Made by a program: the position numbers and the translations under genes. The notes beneath the pieces are model-generated. The model worked only from the letters and a program-made list of their open reading frames with translations. It was not told the DNA's origin and did no database searches. A DNA stretch of 64,000 nucleotides from the NCBI GenBank assembly GCA_963978545.1, contig OZ021726.1, forward strand, positions 31,220,459-31,284,458, written 5' to 3'. Below are positions 46,864 through 59,835 of this stretch, in pieces. Origin of the DNA: Linyphia triangularis. Its lineage: Eukaryota; Arthropoda; Arachnida; Araneae; Linyphiidae. Position 1 is the stretch's first letter; every line of letters begins with the position of its first letter.

Positions 46864-48630
46864 CTTTAGATGTAGTACTTATAAACTGAGAGAACTACTG
46901 TCTGATCAAGAGAGTTCAAATTTGAAACACTGATAACTGATGTCACATGGGGAAAATCTTATCTTAATCAGATTCTGGTCATAAATTTCCTCGTGACTGT
47001 GTTTACATTGTTGACAATATTACCTATGTTGTCTAGGCGACGTTCGTGGCTTAAAAGGTTGCAGTTAAAATGCTGTGTTTTGAATATGTAGATTTTATAT
47101 GGTGACGTCACAATCAACTATAAAATACAAAAAATTAAATACCAGCTTTTGATTAGCTTCTTATTATTAAAATCATTGAAAGATGAATTGTAATTGTCTC
47201 AAATGATATGAGCAGTGTTTCCAAGTGCTTAAAATACTATTTTGAATTAAGTCTAAGATATATATATTTCTTCAACAATCAGAGCTACTTGTATTATATC
47301 TCACAAAAAAATTAGTATTGTCTGTAATCTTAAATAAAAACTCAAAAGTATGAATTTTAAGCAAGTATTATGAAAAAAAAAGCAATATTTCCAAATCTGA
47401 TGTTATTGAAATGGCATCATTGTTTTAATGGCGGTTTGTAAGTGCCACGTCAGTTAAAAGTTTTTTTAAATTGCGTATTATTACGTTCTAAAATAATTTA
47501 ATTTGTGCTTAATAAATCCATTCTATTATACACAAATATGAGAAGGTTGGAGGGGTCGTCTGAAAGATTTTGAGCCTATAACTAGTTAACTAATACTAAG
47601 GTGGGTAGCGGTGCGGTTAGGCTCACAAAGGATTGAGACTTCTTTTATTTCAATAATTTTCTCAATATTGAATGAAGTTAATAAAATAAATTGCTCTTCA
47701 TTTTCTATTATGTTAATTTATTTGTGTCATTTATGCCAGTTCACATATGTTTTTTAAAAAAATATTTTGAAATCCTGCCATGTGGTTATAAAACTAAGCT
47801 CATTTGGCCCATAAATATTATATATTGTTTGCCTATTATCAAGGAATGTAGCATTTTATATGCAGTAATCATGCACTTAGTGGTAGTTATCATATACTAG
47901 GTGAGAAGTTTCTGAAGATACTGCAGTGAGCTCGGCGACAATTCCTAGTTTACGATATAAGTAGATTCTATTATTTGAAGTTATCCAAGACAGAATTTTA
48001 TAAACTCTTTTTCGTATATAAGTAGATATGTTTGTAGTTTGCCGCAAAGAAACCTTGTAAGACTTATTGCATATTCAGTACTCTTGACAATTTACTTTTG
48101 TTCTCTATTTTACGTTAAACTTCATGAAAAACTGCTTACGATCTTGAAATTCAATATGAATACTTCATCTATATTCTCAACAAGTAAAAAGATGTTTACT
48201 CTCAGAAGATATTCTGCTTCTGGTAAAATAAATCTTGTGGCTCTTTTGCATTTTTGTTTCTGTTAAAAATTCATTTAGCCAGCTAAAATTACCAAGTAAG
48301 ACTAAATGTCTAAATGGTTTTTTTTTTAATAAATGTTTATTAAAATCTTAGTTTATGCAGTTATTTCATTTGATTGTCATTGCACAATCTTTAGTTCATG
48401 CATTGGTTTAGTCTCTTACAATTTTAATCTTGTGTATATTGTCTTTATAAAAGCTATCAGAATTGAGCAAAAATTACTATTCTAGTCTATTTCTAGTTGA
48501 CATAGAAATATCGCCAAGCAATTGTGGTGCCAATTGGTTGGCATTGAAATCAGTAATCCTATTTCTTTTGGATTTTATTACCATTTCTTAATTGCTGTTT
48601 GATTAGTTGCATATTTCTTTTGTTTTGTTG
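46864..48630. other. Upstream flank of the cysteine protease gene, no gene recognised
   Basis: The protease promoter should lie here, but no convincing core promoter is seen. TTATAA at about 46879 is too close to the ATG to serve. Small ORFs (for example 48039-48266) have no family resemblance. Confidence 0.3.
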
Positions 48631-48814
48631 GCCAACCAAACGGTATAGTGGTTAGCAAAAGCTGGCTTCTAGACCGCGAGGTTGCGGGTTCGAGTCCAGC
48701 GTTAGGCATGGGTGTTTGTAAATGTATGTTGGCTTGTCTAATGACGAATGTTTCGGTGCATTATAGTCCTCGTGTTGCTGACGGCGCCAGATAATCTGAA
48801 AACAACCAACCAAC
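48631..48814 (+). repeat. tRNA-derived SINE, family 1, copy C (complete)
   Basis: Full copy from GGCCAACCAAACGGTATAGT to the CAACCAACCAAC tail. TTTTGTTTTGTTG lies directly on both sides (48618-48630 and 48815-48827), a perfect 13-bp target duplication. A box GTATAGTGGTTAGC and B box GGTTGCGGGTTCGAGTCC are well kept. Confidence 0.92.
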
Positions 48815-51800
48815 TTTTGTTTTGTTGTCATTTAATATTGATCGATATCGTGTAGGTTATGAAGGAACCACCATATTGAATTGGCAGCATTTTGCCTTCG
48901 ATGCCAAATTTTTAAAATAGCTTCAACCCAACGACATGAACTAGGAATTTATCATTACTTTAAACCGAACCCATACTTTGATTTAAAATACGGTTTGTGT
49001 ATCTTAGAAACAAACTATCCTCCGAGTCACAATTGAGCAACTTTACAGGAGAGTGAAAAGGCTAAATCCTGCTCCCATTGGACTCTAGAGCTCTTTCTAA
49101 ATGCCTTAAAAAAAATTTCTTTATGAAACAATATTTAAGCTTGTGTTTTTTTAAGGTACAGATTTAATTTGAAGTCATTGCATTTGATGCAGTGTTACAT
49201 TTATACTTGTTACTATACAATCAAGGCAATTGTAACAAATAGTGTGCAGTACATTATGATTTAAATATTACTAATTATCTGACTGGTTTATAAAAGAAAT
49301 GAATAAGCTAGTTCATGCAAGTTTAAAAGTCAAGTGTGAAATATTGGAGTTTAAAACGTATTATTGCACATAGTGGTGTGACAATTACAGAGTGTTTATA
49401 CTGGCAAAAAATCAGCTCTTCTAAGGATGAAATTTCCTATTGATAATTCTTTCCAAAGATGCCAACTTTTGTACGTATTTCCTATTTTTACAAATTTTTA
49501 AATTTTTTTTTTTTATGGTTTACAATTGTTTTGCAGCATAAGGAATGAATTTGAATTACAATTGTGATTATTACATTAGCGAAAACACTGTAATAGCGTA
49601 AGTATTAGTGAATTTCAAAGGTCTTGGGAAAAAGATTGAGAAAAGGTTTTGCATAAGTTTAAAAGAATAGTAAAACCATAAAAATATTTGAAAATCTACA
49701 GAAAATCCGTAGAAAAGTTGGCAATGTGTTTCTAAAATATTTTCTGTTTAAATTATGTTACCAAAAAATGGGCAGATATTGATTAGTATAGTGGAGTTGA
49801 ATCAATTGTCCTTTAATTTCACTGTAATTTTATTTATTCCTTTTGATTCTTGTAGGTGTGACAGTGCATGACTGCAAACTTGCATATTTAATTCTTATTG
49901 ATGTTTTTTCCATCCTTAGACTTGGTTGCAGTTGTAAGACTAGGTAATTCTTTTTATATCTGTGACTACCTTGATGCATTATAATAGATGATTATCTTAA
50001 TGTGAATTTTCTTTTCCAACCATCCCTGTACATGTAAATAGGAATAATTTGTTTTTTCATGAATCCTTGAAGTTCTCTTCTGGCTTGCCATAACGGAAAG
50101 AGCTGTAAATATGAGGGGCCTAAATTACTTTTTGACTTGCTGAATGAATTTTTTTTTTTAATATTTTGGATTAATAAATTTCATAATGATGAATGTGAAA
50201 AGTAGTTAGTAACCACCACCCTTTCATATTTTCTTTAGTGTTTTGCTATCGTTATAATATACAACAAAAAGTTTGAATTTTACAGGTTTCTCATAGTAGT
50301 CATAAAAGTGCTTAATATGTTTTAACTTGTTTTCAAAGCCTTAGAAGTACTTAAAAATGCTTAGAGGTAATTAAAAGTCTTAATTTTCATCACTCATCCG
50401 CTCCCCACCAGAATTTTGTGATATATTTGCATTACGCATGTGTCAATTTGTACATCGTCTGGTTACGATTTTAGTTACACATTGTTAATGTGACCAGACG
50501 TCATGATTTTGGCATGACAGTCTCTCTTTTCACCTTGCTGCCCGAATGTTCTGATTTTTCGTTAAAGTCCTTTTAAACAAAAATGTTCTTCATAACTTCA
50601 TCTAACAAGAACTAACAGAGAAAGTACTGATGAAGTTTCTGGAAATGAGTGTTGGGTGGAGGTTTTACCCATTTCCTCTGGCACTCAAATAAAATTGCCA
50701 ATATTATGAAAATTGTGGATTTTCAGCTTCAGTTTGCTTGGAACAACTGCTGCCATTGAAAACACATTTTGTATTGTTAATTAAATTTAGACTTGTGAGA
50801 AGACACAACTTTCTGTGGATACTCTGAAATCTTTTTTAATAACAAAATTAATTTTTCATTTTTCCTGGATTTCCTAAAATCAAATAAAAATTTGTTAAAA
50901 CTCAATAGCCTGAAATAAGAGGTATACATGTAAAGTATTGTGAAAAGTAAATTTAAATTAATCGTGTGAATTACAATGTATATTGTATATCTTCAGAAAA
51001 AACCTCGAACATTGGAGATTTTAGAATTGCGTGTTCCAAATCCCAAAATATAATACAAAAAAAAAGATCCATTCAACATTGACAGAGATGTATTCTGATT
51101 TTTATTAGGAAAAATCTAGTCACATTACATAAACAGATGCAACATACAAATACTATGTCCGGAAAATGTTTAATGTGCTATGGCTAAAGCCTGGTGCAAA
51201 TGAAAAATATATTGCAAATATATATATATATTTCAAAAATCTAAAATGCAAATTGTGCATGTAAGATTTTGATATTATCACTCTGGACGAAGCAGCTATA
51301 ATTTCAAACATTAAAGACCTGATGCAGAAAAACGCATTTTTGAAGGTCCTTCAAAAGTATTATTTAGGTCCTTGAAAAGTCATTGATTTACCATCTGTGA
51401 TTTTAGTGGGAACCTTGTTGAACAAACAAGTAAACAAATGAAGTTTCCAAATCCTTTGCAATTAGTGCTGATGAGTTATTTCTGTTGCTACGAGAGCTTG
51501 TTTAATAATTTCTATTGCTGAGCAGTTACTATAAGCACACAAAAAAATAAAGGTTTGTTTCCTGTGACATGGGCAAAAATATCCGAGTAGGTGGGTATGA
51601 AAAAGTTTTTTTTTTTGCAATAAAAAATTGGCAATTATTTTTGCGTGTTTGCTAAATATTTTTAACAAGTACGCAAAAATAAATATTCATGTATTAATGT
51701 GAAGATCTAAAATTGTAGGTCAATATCCTGAGCATATACCTAGGTATTTACTAAAATTGGTTATTAATAATTTTTTTCAGGTTTCATTGTTCATTATGCA

Positions 51801-52385
51801 ATTATAATCAAGTCTAAAAAAAAAATTTACGAAATTTTTGTATTGTAATTTTAGGGTAGGTAGGGTTACAGAAAAACTTTTGTTTCTTCTTTGGCCTAAC
51901 TAATTTTTTTACAGAAGTTTGGCTGTATCCGAAAGTGATGACAGCGAAAACAAAGTGGTTGAGGATAAAATTCACAAGGAGCAATTAGTTGGAAATATTA
52001 GGCACTGCTATTAAAGGATTAAAGCAAAGTGACAATTTCAGAATCAGAAATAATGGGGATTCAAGAAACGAGAGAAAAGTTTAGCCAAAAGTCAAAACTA
52101 ATCTTAAAACAAATGTTTTTCAAAATCGCATTAAGTTACAAGAAGTTTTTTCTTAGCTTATTTAATTTATATGTTTTATTTTATTGATTTTGTGTATAAA
52201 AAATGACTTATACTAAAATCCGAAATTTCACAAAATCCTGGATTGCTGAAGTCCAGGCGATTCCGAATTTGAGATAATCTACTGTATTAACTTTTTACGA
52301 TTTCATTCCAGATATAACATTTGAAAAATGTAGGCGTTACTGATAGGTTTTATGTATATCCCAACGTATGCCCCCTTTTATATAT
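48815..52385. other. Intergenic region, repeat relics only
   Basis: No gene recognised. 50290-51420 has borders resembling the hAT-type repeat at 27720-28690 (CTTAGAAGTACTTAAAAATG; GGTCCTTGAAAAGTCATTGA) and may be a worn copy. 51780-51905 is the inverse of 46060-46225. TTTGAGATAATCTACTGTA at about 52270 looks like one end of a pogo-like element with no partner found. Confidence 0.35.
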
Positions 52386-52854
52386 AACCCAACAAAAACA
52401 TCTCTGTAAAAAGGTGCCAAGTTCTTCATGCAATGATTGTGGCTGTGAAAAGTATTGAGATCTAAAGTAGAGCCAAGTTTAAAGTTGCTGTAAATTACAT
52501 GCAATGAAAATTAGTATAATGTTCTTCTAAAAGTCAAAATTCCCCTATATAGGCCTAAATATCCAACTACAAAAATGTTTGTGACACTTGGCCATTACAT
52601 ATTCTGGATTATTTGTTGGCTGTGTTGGTGCTGCTGTGCGTAATAGTCAAGTCACATAAGCATTTTGTAGCTGAATATTTAGACATTTGTGGGAGAATTT
52701 TGACTTTGAGAAGAACATTTTATTAATTTTCAATGCTTGTAATTTACAACAACTTTAAACTTGGCTTTACTTTAGATCTCAATATTTTTCACGGCCTTAG
52801 TTATTATATGAAGAACTTGACACCTTTTTCCACAGAGATGTTTTTGATGGGATT
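52386..52854. mobile_element. Foldback palindromic element, copy B
   Basis: AACATCTCTGTAAAAAGGTG...GAGATCTAAAGTAGAGCCAA on the left returns in inverse as TTGGCTTTACTTTAGATCTC...CACCTTTTTCCACAGAGATG on the right. Same unique centre (GGCCTAAATATCCA) as 41134-41618. Ends near ACCCA/TGGGA. Could extrude a hairpin of about 180 bp per arm with mismatches. Confidence 0.85.
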
Positions 52855-53689
52855 GTTTTTTGGCCAATTAGGGTCTGAAGGCCTTATCAAACGGACAACT
52901 CAACTCTAACTTAGCTCTATCGTCAACTCGAGAAGCCCATATCCAGAGGCAAAACCTGTTTTTGCTCGATCCATGACTGCTTCGATGGTGAACGAAGCAG
53001 TTGAGGATAATTTCAGCCAACGTGGTTGGGGACCAATCAGATACCTTCTGTTTTCGCCAACAATTGGCATGAATTTTACTCTTTACACCAAGTAAGTTAA
53101 TGGAAATTTTAGCGAAAATAGATAGGAAAATTAAAAGTTAAAAAAACTTCAAGGAAAGTAAGCATGTGATTAGTGAAATACCTAAGCAATAAGGTAAAAG
53201 TAATATTTTTGTGGAGAAGGCATCACAATGCCTCGTGAACAATTACGTCTAGACTGCATAGAATCACTGCTGCATTTGTTTAAAATCATCTTAGTCTATA
53301 ATTCGCAAAAATTATTTTGTACTCAGTAATGTGAAACTATTATTACAAGATTTCCCTTGATATTTTTTTGGGCATAATATTTGAAATCTAATGTAATGTA
53401 GATGACCGAAATGTCTATTTGAAGTACAACAATATTATTAGTATAAAAATAGTAATGTTAATAAAAAAAAGGAATTGCATTAATTATTCCGTCATTATAC
53501 AAATCTTATAAAAATGAAAATTATTACCTATTTGATTTAAAATGATTTTTAAAGACTAGACACTTTACTGTATAATTTAATTTTATATTTTACTGTACAC
53601 TAAATATTAAAATTTAAGTGTAAAGCGTCTTTAAATATCAAGTAAGCATTTTTTTTATATCAGTGGTTGACAGAAACCAGTGTATTTTA

Positions 53690-54190
53690 ACACCCTCCGA
53701 AGATCACCTCCCCTCAAATCAGCATGTAATGCATGCACATTCATGTTCAAACGTAGCTCACTCAGATAAGTGACTGACTGAAGTCATTAAATGTTTGCTG
53801 TCTGATACGACGTGCGTCATTAGTACGGGGCCGTCCCCCGATTTCCGAGTGGGTAGTTTACACGAATGGCAATTTTGTACGTGCCTTGATTAAGAATATA
53901 TTCCTGGCTTTTTACTATGTCTTCCTGCACAAAATAAAGAAAAAGGTAATGTAAAATGTTGATTAACATTATGCCGTCCATACGTCTAATCAGGATTCTT
54001 TTCTATTTGTTTGGCGCCGGGGACTGGTTCTGAAGTTCAGATCATTTCCCCTATCACAGGCAATTTTTTGGGATATCGTAAATCGTCGAGTTTTACTGCG
54101 CCTTCATTTGCCCGATAGTTTTCATTGTGTCGTCGGCATTTTCCCATTAATTTTTACAGGACACTAACTTGGTGTCACCAGACAGCATAG
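53690..54190. promoter_or_regulatory. CpG-enriched island, possible promoter region
   Basis: In contrast to its surroundings this stretch is rich in CpG (GATACGACGTGCGTCATTAG, GTACGGGGCCGTCCCCCGA, CGTAAATCGTCGAG, GTGTCGTCGGC). It has no long ORF. It is the nearest such island upstream of ING3 (start 59836), whose coding exon is preceded by a splice acceptor. A noncoding first exon here is a guess. Confidence 0.25.
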
Positions 54191-55249
54191 TGTTAATTGT
54201 TTAAGGTTATAACATCAAATGTTTTTAGTATGCATTCAAATATCATATTTCCGCTCTGATACGTGAAATCGCAATTGCGCTTCACTGTTGTAGTTATTAA
54301 TTTTGTAAAAAAAAAACTTATTTTAATTGGAATATTCCATATTTGGGTTACCCCGTTTTGATTTCTTAAAGTTAGTTATTCAAGATTAAAAAAAGCATAC
54401 TTTTTCTATACCTGCCCTTGTTGTCATTTGTTCCAAATTTAAGAGTTGGGACTACATTGGAAGTGGGGCATTCTCGTTTAGAACATTTACCCTCTTTTTG
54501 AATTTGAGAAAATATTTCAACCTTGGCAGTTTTCTATTTGTAATAAAACTCAATTGGTACATTATATCAATATATTTCAAAGAAATGACTAAAATAAAAA
54601 GGTTATTGAAAATTGTCCTGTGTTGCAAAACTATATATTTTTACCTTTTTGCAAACTGGCTGTCTCAGTTCAAGGCCACAAAAGTGATGATTAATATAAT
54701 AAAGTTGGAAAATTAACATAACTCGTAATTATCAACTTTCTTGTGTGTGATTTATTATTTAGTGCCATGTAATTTTTTTTTAGGTCAAGCTGTTTATTTG
54801 AAGCAAAGTTAGAAGATTATATAATAGAAACAGTTCAATGACAGAAAATTCACATTGAAATAATTCAGGCATTCCAGCATAACACTAATAAAAACAGCTG
54901 TGAAGATAGTACATGGACATAGCAACTAAAGTAGCAAGAACTGACTTGTCCAGGAACCATTTATGGGACTTCTAAATAGGAACATAAGCCGGGTAAAAAT
55001 TTTAATCATTTTCTTTTGTTTCAAAATGTTTTATTTCCTAAATATGTATGCAACGATAATTCCAAAAGAGATCTATGTGACTAGCATTTGACATTACATT
55101 TTATAAAAAGGCTGTTACAGTGTAACATATTTGGTAGGCTCCCATGTGGATCTTTTTGTATAGTAATATTTTTATGTAATTTTAAATTTAAGTTAATTAA
55201 ATATTATAATAATATTTATTTATTGGGAATTTTGTTAAATTATGTGGAT

Positions 55250-55594
55250 GATGACGTTCTGCAGTAGGCGACGGCTGACTGGGGCGCCATAAGACCCAGT
55301 GGTGTAAGGCACAGTGATGCAGAGAAATGTGGTTAGTCTAAATGCTTGGCAGTTGACTCATTACACTGTGATGAGTGTTGTCACCCAATCGGAGAAGATT
55401 CTGTTGAGGGAGATGTGAATGGATGATGACGATCATCTTGGTGATCCTAGTTAGGGTGTGCACCAGAAAGAGCATGTAGGGTGAGAACAACATTACACAA
55501 ACTCGCACATCATCATGTCAGAGGCAGGGGCGCCTGTGACAAAACTGGTGGAGCTGCGTTGATGACTGGAGATCTCGGGCATCCAGTGAATGAG
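55250..55594. other. GC-richer sequence interrupted by the 55595-58682 insertion (left half)
   Basis: Composition and style match 58683-58975; joined across the insertion they form about 630 bp of continuous sequence. No significant ORF or repeat family recognised; possibly an older repeat or a noncoding exon. Confidence 0.35.
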
Positions 55595-56716
55595 CAGGGT
55601 GTCCACAGATCGGGAAAAGTCAGGGAATTCGGTATTTCGGGGAAAATCAGGGAATTATCAGGGATTTTGTCAAAAAGTTTAAAGGAATTTTAAGAAATTA
55701 AAATGAAACTTTTAATTGTGACAATTAAAGATACACTGCTACCAGAAATACAAAAATCAATTTGAAAAAAAAAAAAAAAAAACGTCAAAAATTCGGACAG
55801 CAAGACCGACCACGTAACTTTTCGTATTAAAATTTCCTGACAATCACTAAACCTGCTTGCTTTCAGATTTGCCTTAAATCGCCGATGGAATGACTACATT
55901 TCTTCCTCATTTTTCTCTTATATTATAGTAATCTATCAGCATTATTTACGTTGATATTTGATGGTCATTTTTCTGAACGTTACGATGGTAAAATGGCCGA
56001 TATTTTCGTGATTTTAGAGGGCAAGAAACGCGTTCCTGCATGCTGCTCATTTTCGTGATGTGTCCCTGACGCTATTTCAGAGATTGCACCTGTCAGCCAT
56101 GGTACAGTTCTGCTTTTTTAGATTTCAGCATTTTTTTTTTTTTTTTGAAATTTCTATCATTCCTAAGACGGATTCAAAACTGCATTACAATTTCATTGGG
56201 TTTACTTGCTTGTCTGACAACCAAGGAACCTACATACTTTCAGACTTCCCCAAACTTGTGATGTAATGACCATTTTTCTTGCTGATTGCCAGCATGTATC
56301 ACTGTTATTTATGCTGGTGTGTGGTGGGTAGTTTCGCCGAACGTTACTCTGATGTTAAGCTTGTTATTGCCGAGATTTTCGCTGCTAAGAAGGGAGCTTT
56401 CACCGAGATTAACATTCTTGTGATGTTCATTTTAGTCCCTATTAATCACTATTCTAAGGTTTGCGCCTCAATAATTGTCTTTATCTCTGAGATTTACGCT
56501 TGTGATTGTCAATTTCGTAGATTGTGACGTCGATAGAATCGCGTCTATTTCAGCCATTTCCATCGACATATTGGATGCTAACGTTGATATTTACGTTGGT
56601 GTGATGGTCATTTTTGCCGATTGTTGCCTTAATGCAGGGATGCGATTTCTTCCGCCGATCTTTCCGCTTTCGTGAATTTTTCTTATTTTTCCACCTATCA
56701 AAGTTTTCCTCCTACA

Positions 56717-56894
56717 GGCAACCAAACGATATAGTGGTTAGCGTACTAGCTTCTAGACTGCGAGGTTGCGGGTTCGAGTCCCGCGTATGGCATGGGAGTT
56801 TGCAAATGTATGTTGGCTTGTCAAATGACGAATGTTTCGGCGCATTATAGCCCTCATGTTGCTGACGGCACCAGATAATCTGAAAACAACCAAC
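56717..56894 (+). repeat. tRNA-derived SINE, family 1, copy D (complete)
   Basis: Full SINE inside the 55595-58682 element. Flanks TTTCCTCCTACA (56705-56716) and TTTCCTCCCACA (56895-56906) agree at 11 of 12, giving a target duplication. Confidence 0.92.
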
Positions 56895-58242
56895 TTTCCT
56901 CCCACAAATTTCTCATTGATCTCGTGGAGATTAAAATTTCCTGACAATCATGGAACCTGCATGCGTTCAGTCTTCCCCAAACCACCGATGGAATTATTAT
57001 CCCCTCCCACCTTATTTTTCTGTAATGTTAGACTCTATCGGAATTATTTACATTGGTATGTTATAGCCATTTGGCAGAACGTTACGCTGATGAAATGGCA
57101 GTTATTCCTGTAATTATGGCGAGCGTTATCGCCGTTATTACGTTGCTGTGTGATACTCATTTTCGTCGAGTCTTACTCCAAAATAATAGTTACTGACGTT
57201 ATTGCAGAGGTTTGCATCTGTCGGACATAGTACAGTTAAGCTAAAACGCGAATTTCGATTTTTTTTTCTTTTAATTGAAATTTTGATCATTCCTGAGATC
57301 GATACAAATCTGCATTACAATTTTGTTGGACTTACAAGTCTGACAATCACGGAATCTTCTTACCGGGCATTTTGCCTGCACCGGTACGGGCATTTTTGCC
57401 GATTGTTGGTTTAATATAATTGCCGAGACTTGCGCCCGTACGGCGGCCACTATCACCAATATTTACGTTGTAGTAGCTGTAATTTTCACTTAGATTTAAG
57501 CTGTTTTAACTGAAGTTATTGAAGAGATTCACGACGTCGTTTTGGTGTCATTCGTCTAGACTTCCGCTGATGTGAAAGCCGCTATGTACGTTATTAGTGT
57601 GTATGTGAGAATCGTTTTCACCGGTTGGTTTGAATTAATGATGAATGATAAGAATTTTAATTTAATTTTGCACAAGAAATTAATCCAAATCATCCCAGTT
57701 TTTATTATGTATCCTTATTTAAAATTGTCATTTTAACTGCTATTGAATGTAAAATTGTTTATTTTAATTTGAAAAACAATTTTACATTTTAACTATAGAT
57801 GTAAGTAATAGTTTAAAGTTAAATCAATTTTTTTTATGTATAATTGTTTAAAATTAATTGTCTGGGGAAAATGTGTTTATTTTGTAAAAATTTTGCTTGG
57901 GTATTGTACTTAAACAAGCGGCCACAGCTGATCTTAAACAAAAAAGAAAATTTCAAATAATGCATATAATGAAATTGAGCAATTTGGACAACAAAATTAT
58001 GCAAACTAAAAAGCCAATGAAAATGGTTTAACTCCCCCAATCCAACTACATTTGAAGACAGGGAGGTGTTTTTTTTTTTTTATATATATATAAATACACA
58101 AATTGATATATAATTCAGAAAATATAAAAATTTTACTTTACGAAAATATTTTAAAGCAATTATTGATTTTTAAAATTTAATTACAATTTCAAGTATTCAG
58201 AAAGCAAAATAGTTAATGTAATATATAGAGTATTTGTTAAAT

Positions 58243-58261
58243 GTGTGTGTGTGTGTGTGTG
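58243..58261. repeat. (GT)n microsatellite
   Basis: Short TG run within the copy-3 element. Confidence 0.85.
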
Positions 58262-58682
58262 TTTGATCCATTTTGACATGATTTATGGTTTGTCTTTACT
58301 TTTAAAATTTTATATAAGAAAACAGCTTATTAAATCTGAAATTTAATACTAGAGTCCTCTTTTCTTGAGATTAGATTGTAATGAAAAAAAGTGTGATTTT
58401 TTAAAGTATAATTGCACATGCACAGTGCGGGTACACTATACATACACAACACTAAATGAAGCAATTTGGTATTTGATAATGTATTTAATAAATGTGTAAA
58501 GATAAACAGTACATGCATCATAATTTTTTTTATGATGGCGAATTTGAATGTTCTTTTACTTGAAAGTTTATTATTTATTATATTTTGTTGATAAGCTATA
58601 ATCAGGGAAAAAATTGGGTGTTACAGGGAATAATCAGGGAAATATCAGGGAATTTTAAAATAACTTTTCTGTGGACACCCTG

Positions 58683-58975
58683 ATGAGGTTGCAGCACTTA
58701 GTGTGTTGGAGGAAGGAAAAGATAGCTGAGTAGCAATACCGCTAACTCGATGCCTAGGCGATTGCCACCGGTGGTGAGATAGATGAGGCTGATGGTTGTT
58801 TATCCTCCTCCATGGAAGACCAGTACGATGTTTTATCCCTTCAGCAGTTGCATGTCGGAGAACAGCACAAAAGACATCAAATGCGGTGGAGGAAAAACTT
58901 AAGTTTTGGCGACGACAGCTGCATTGGACGTGGTTTAAACTTTCCTCAATGTTGGACTGAAAGGAAAGGAGACTA
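58683..58975. other. GC-richer interrupted sequence (right half)
   Basis: Continuation of 55250-55594 beyond the hAT-like insertion. The ORF on the minus strand (59040-58645) crosses the insertion boundary and is not supported. Confidence 0.35.
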
Positions 58976-59835
58976 TCTTTAAGGGGAAAATAAAATAATG
59001 TAGAAATTGTAGCAGAAAAACCGATTAAAAAATTTTGCAATTTGCCATAAAAGTGTCATTGGAAACATGAGACTATTAAAAATATGCTTTACATTGCACT
59101 TTAAAAATTTTAAATTACATTTAATAAAAGTACATTTATTTCTCATGATTATTGGTTATAATTGTTTGGAATTAAAAGAAATGTCATTCAATTTTTCCCC
59201 ATAAATCCTTATTTTTTATTTTGAAAATCTGTATGAACATTTACACGTGTTATCATGTATCATCATAGACCTTTATAATAATAAGAAGGGGTATTAGAAC
59301 CCCTCAAGATCACAACTTAGACTTAAAATTAACTAGTTTAAAAAAAAATTATGAAACTTTTTTTGTATTTGAATACTGGTAAGTAGTATTCAATTAAAAA
59401 AAGCTTAGTTTCATTAAAAAAAAAATTCAGGCATTTAATCAGCCCTATGCTGTTACAAATATTTCATACATATTATTATTATAAAATAAACTTATTTTAG
59501 TTTTACTCCTTAATATTAAAACGTTAAAATTAACACAAGTTGGATTAACAGTATTTGACATGTGCACAAATAAAAATTATTGTAATAACCAAGTTCAAAA
59601 ATCTTTTAGAACATCTGTAAGCAAATATCCATCTTTCACATTAATCTACTACCGTTAGTTTTTCATGTAATCGCAAAAAATAAAAATATGTATCCATTTG
59701 CTCTGTATATATGTCTATAAAATGTGCAATTATTGTTATTCCTTTGATTTTTAGGTCATAAGGAAAAGGTGTGTGAAGGGCTGTAACAACATACTTTTTT
59801 GCCATAATAATTGTAAAACAACAATTAAAAGCACA

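Larger units (their letters stand above)
55595..58682. mobile_element. Large hAT-like element carrying the degenerate satellite, copy 3
   Basis: Perfect 14-bp terminal inverted repeats CAGGGTGTCCACAG and CTGTGGACACCCTG. ATGAG lies directly outside both ends (55590-55594 and 58683-58687). Subterminal TCAGGGAA motifs repeat several times at both sides. 55920-57640 contains the same satellite phrases as copies 1 and 2 (GTTACGCTGATG, GAGATTTACGCT, GATGGTCATTTTTGCCGA), and 57690-57780 resembles their AT-rich arm. No transposase frame. Internal CAGGGATGCGATTTCTTCCGCC at 56636 looks like a terminus of the other family, so older elements may be buried within. Confidence 0.82.

Noticed and set aside
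48631..48720. Possible true tRNA gene
   Set aside because: A and B boxes are good, but no acceptor stem closes. The sequence continues into a conserved SINE body with a target duplication.
58645..59040. Minus-strand ORF of 131 codons
   Set aside because: It crosses the boundary of the copy-3 hAT-like insertion, so it cannot be an ancestral gene.
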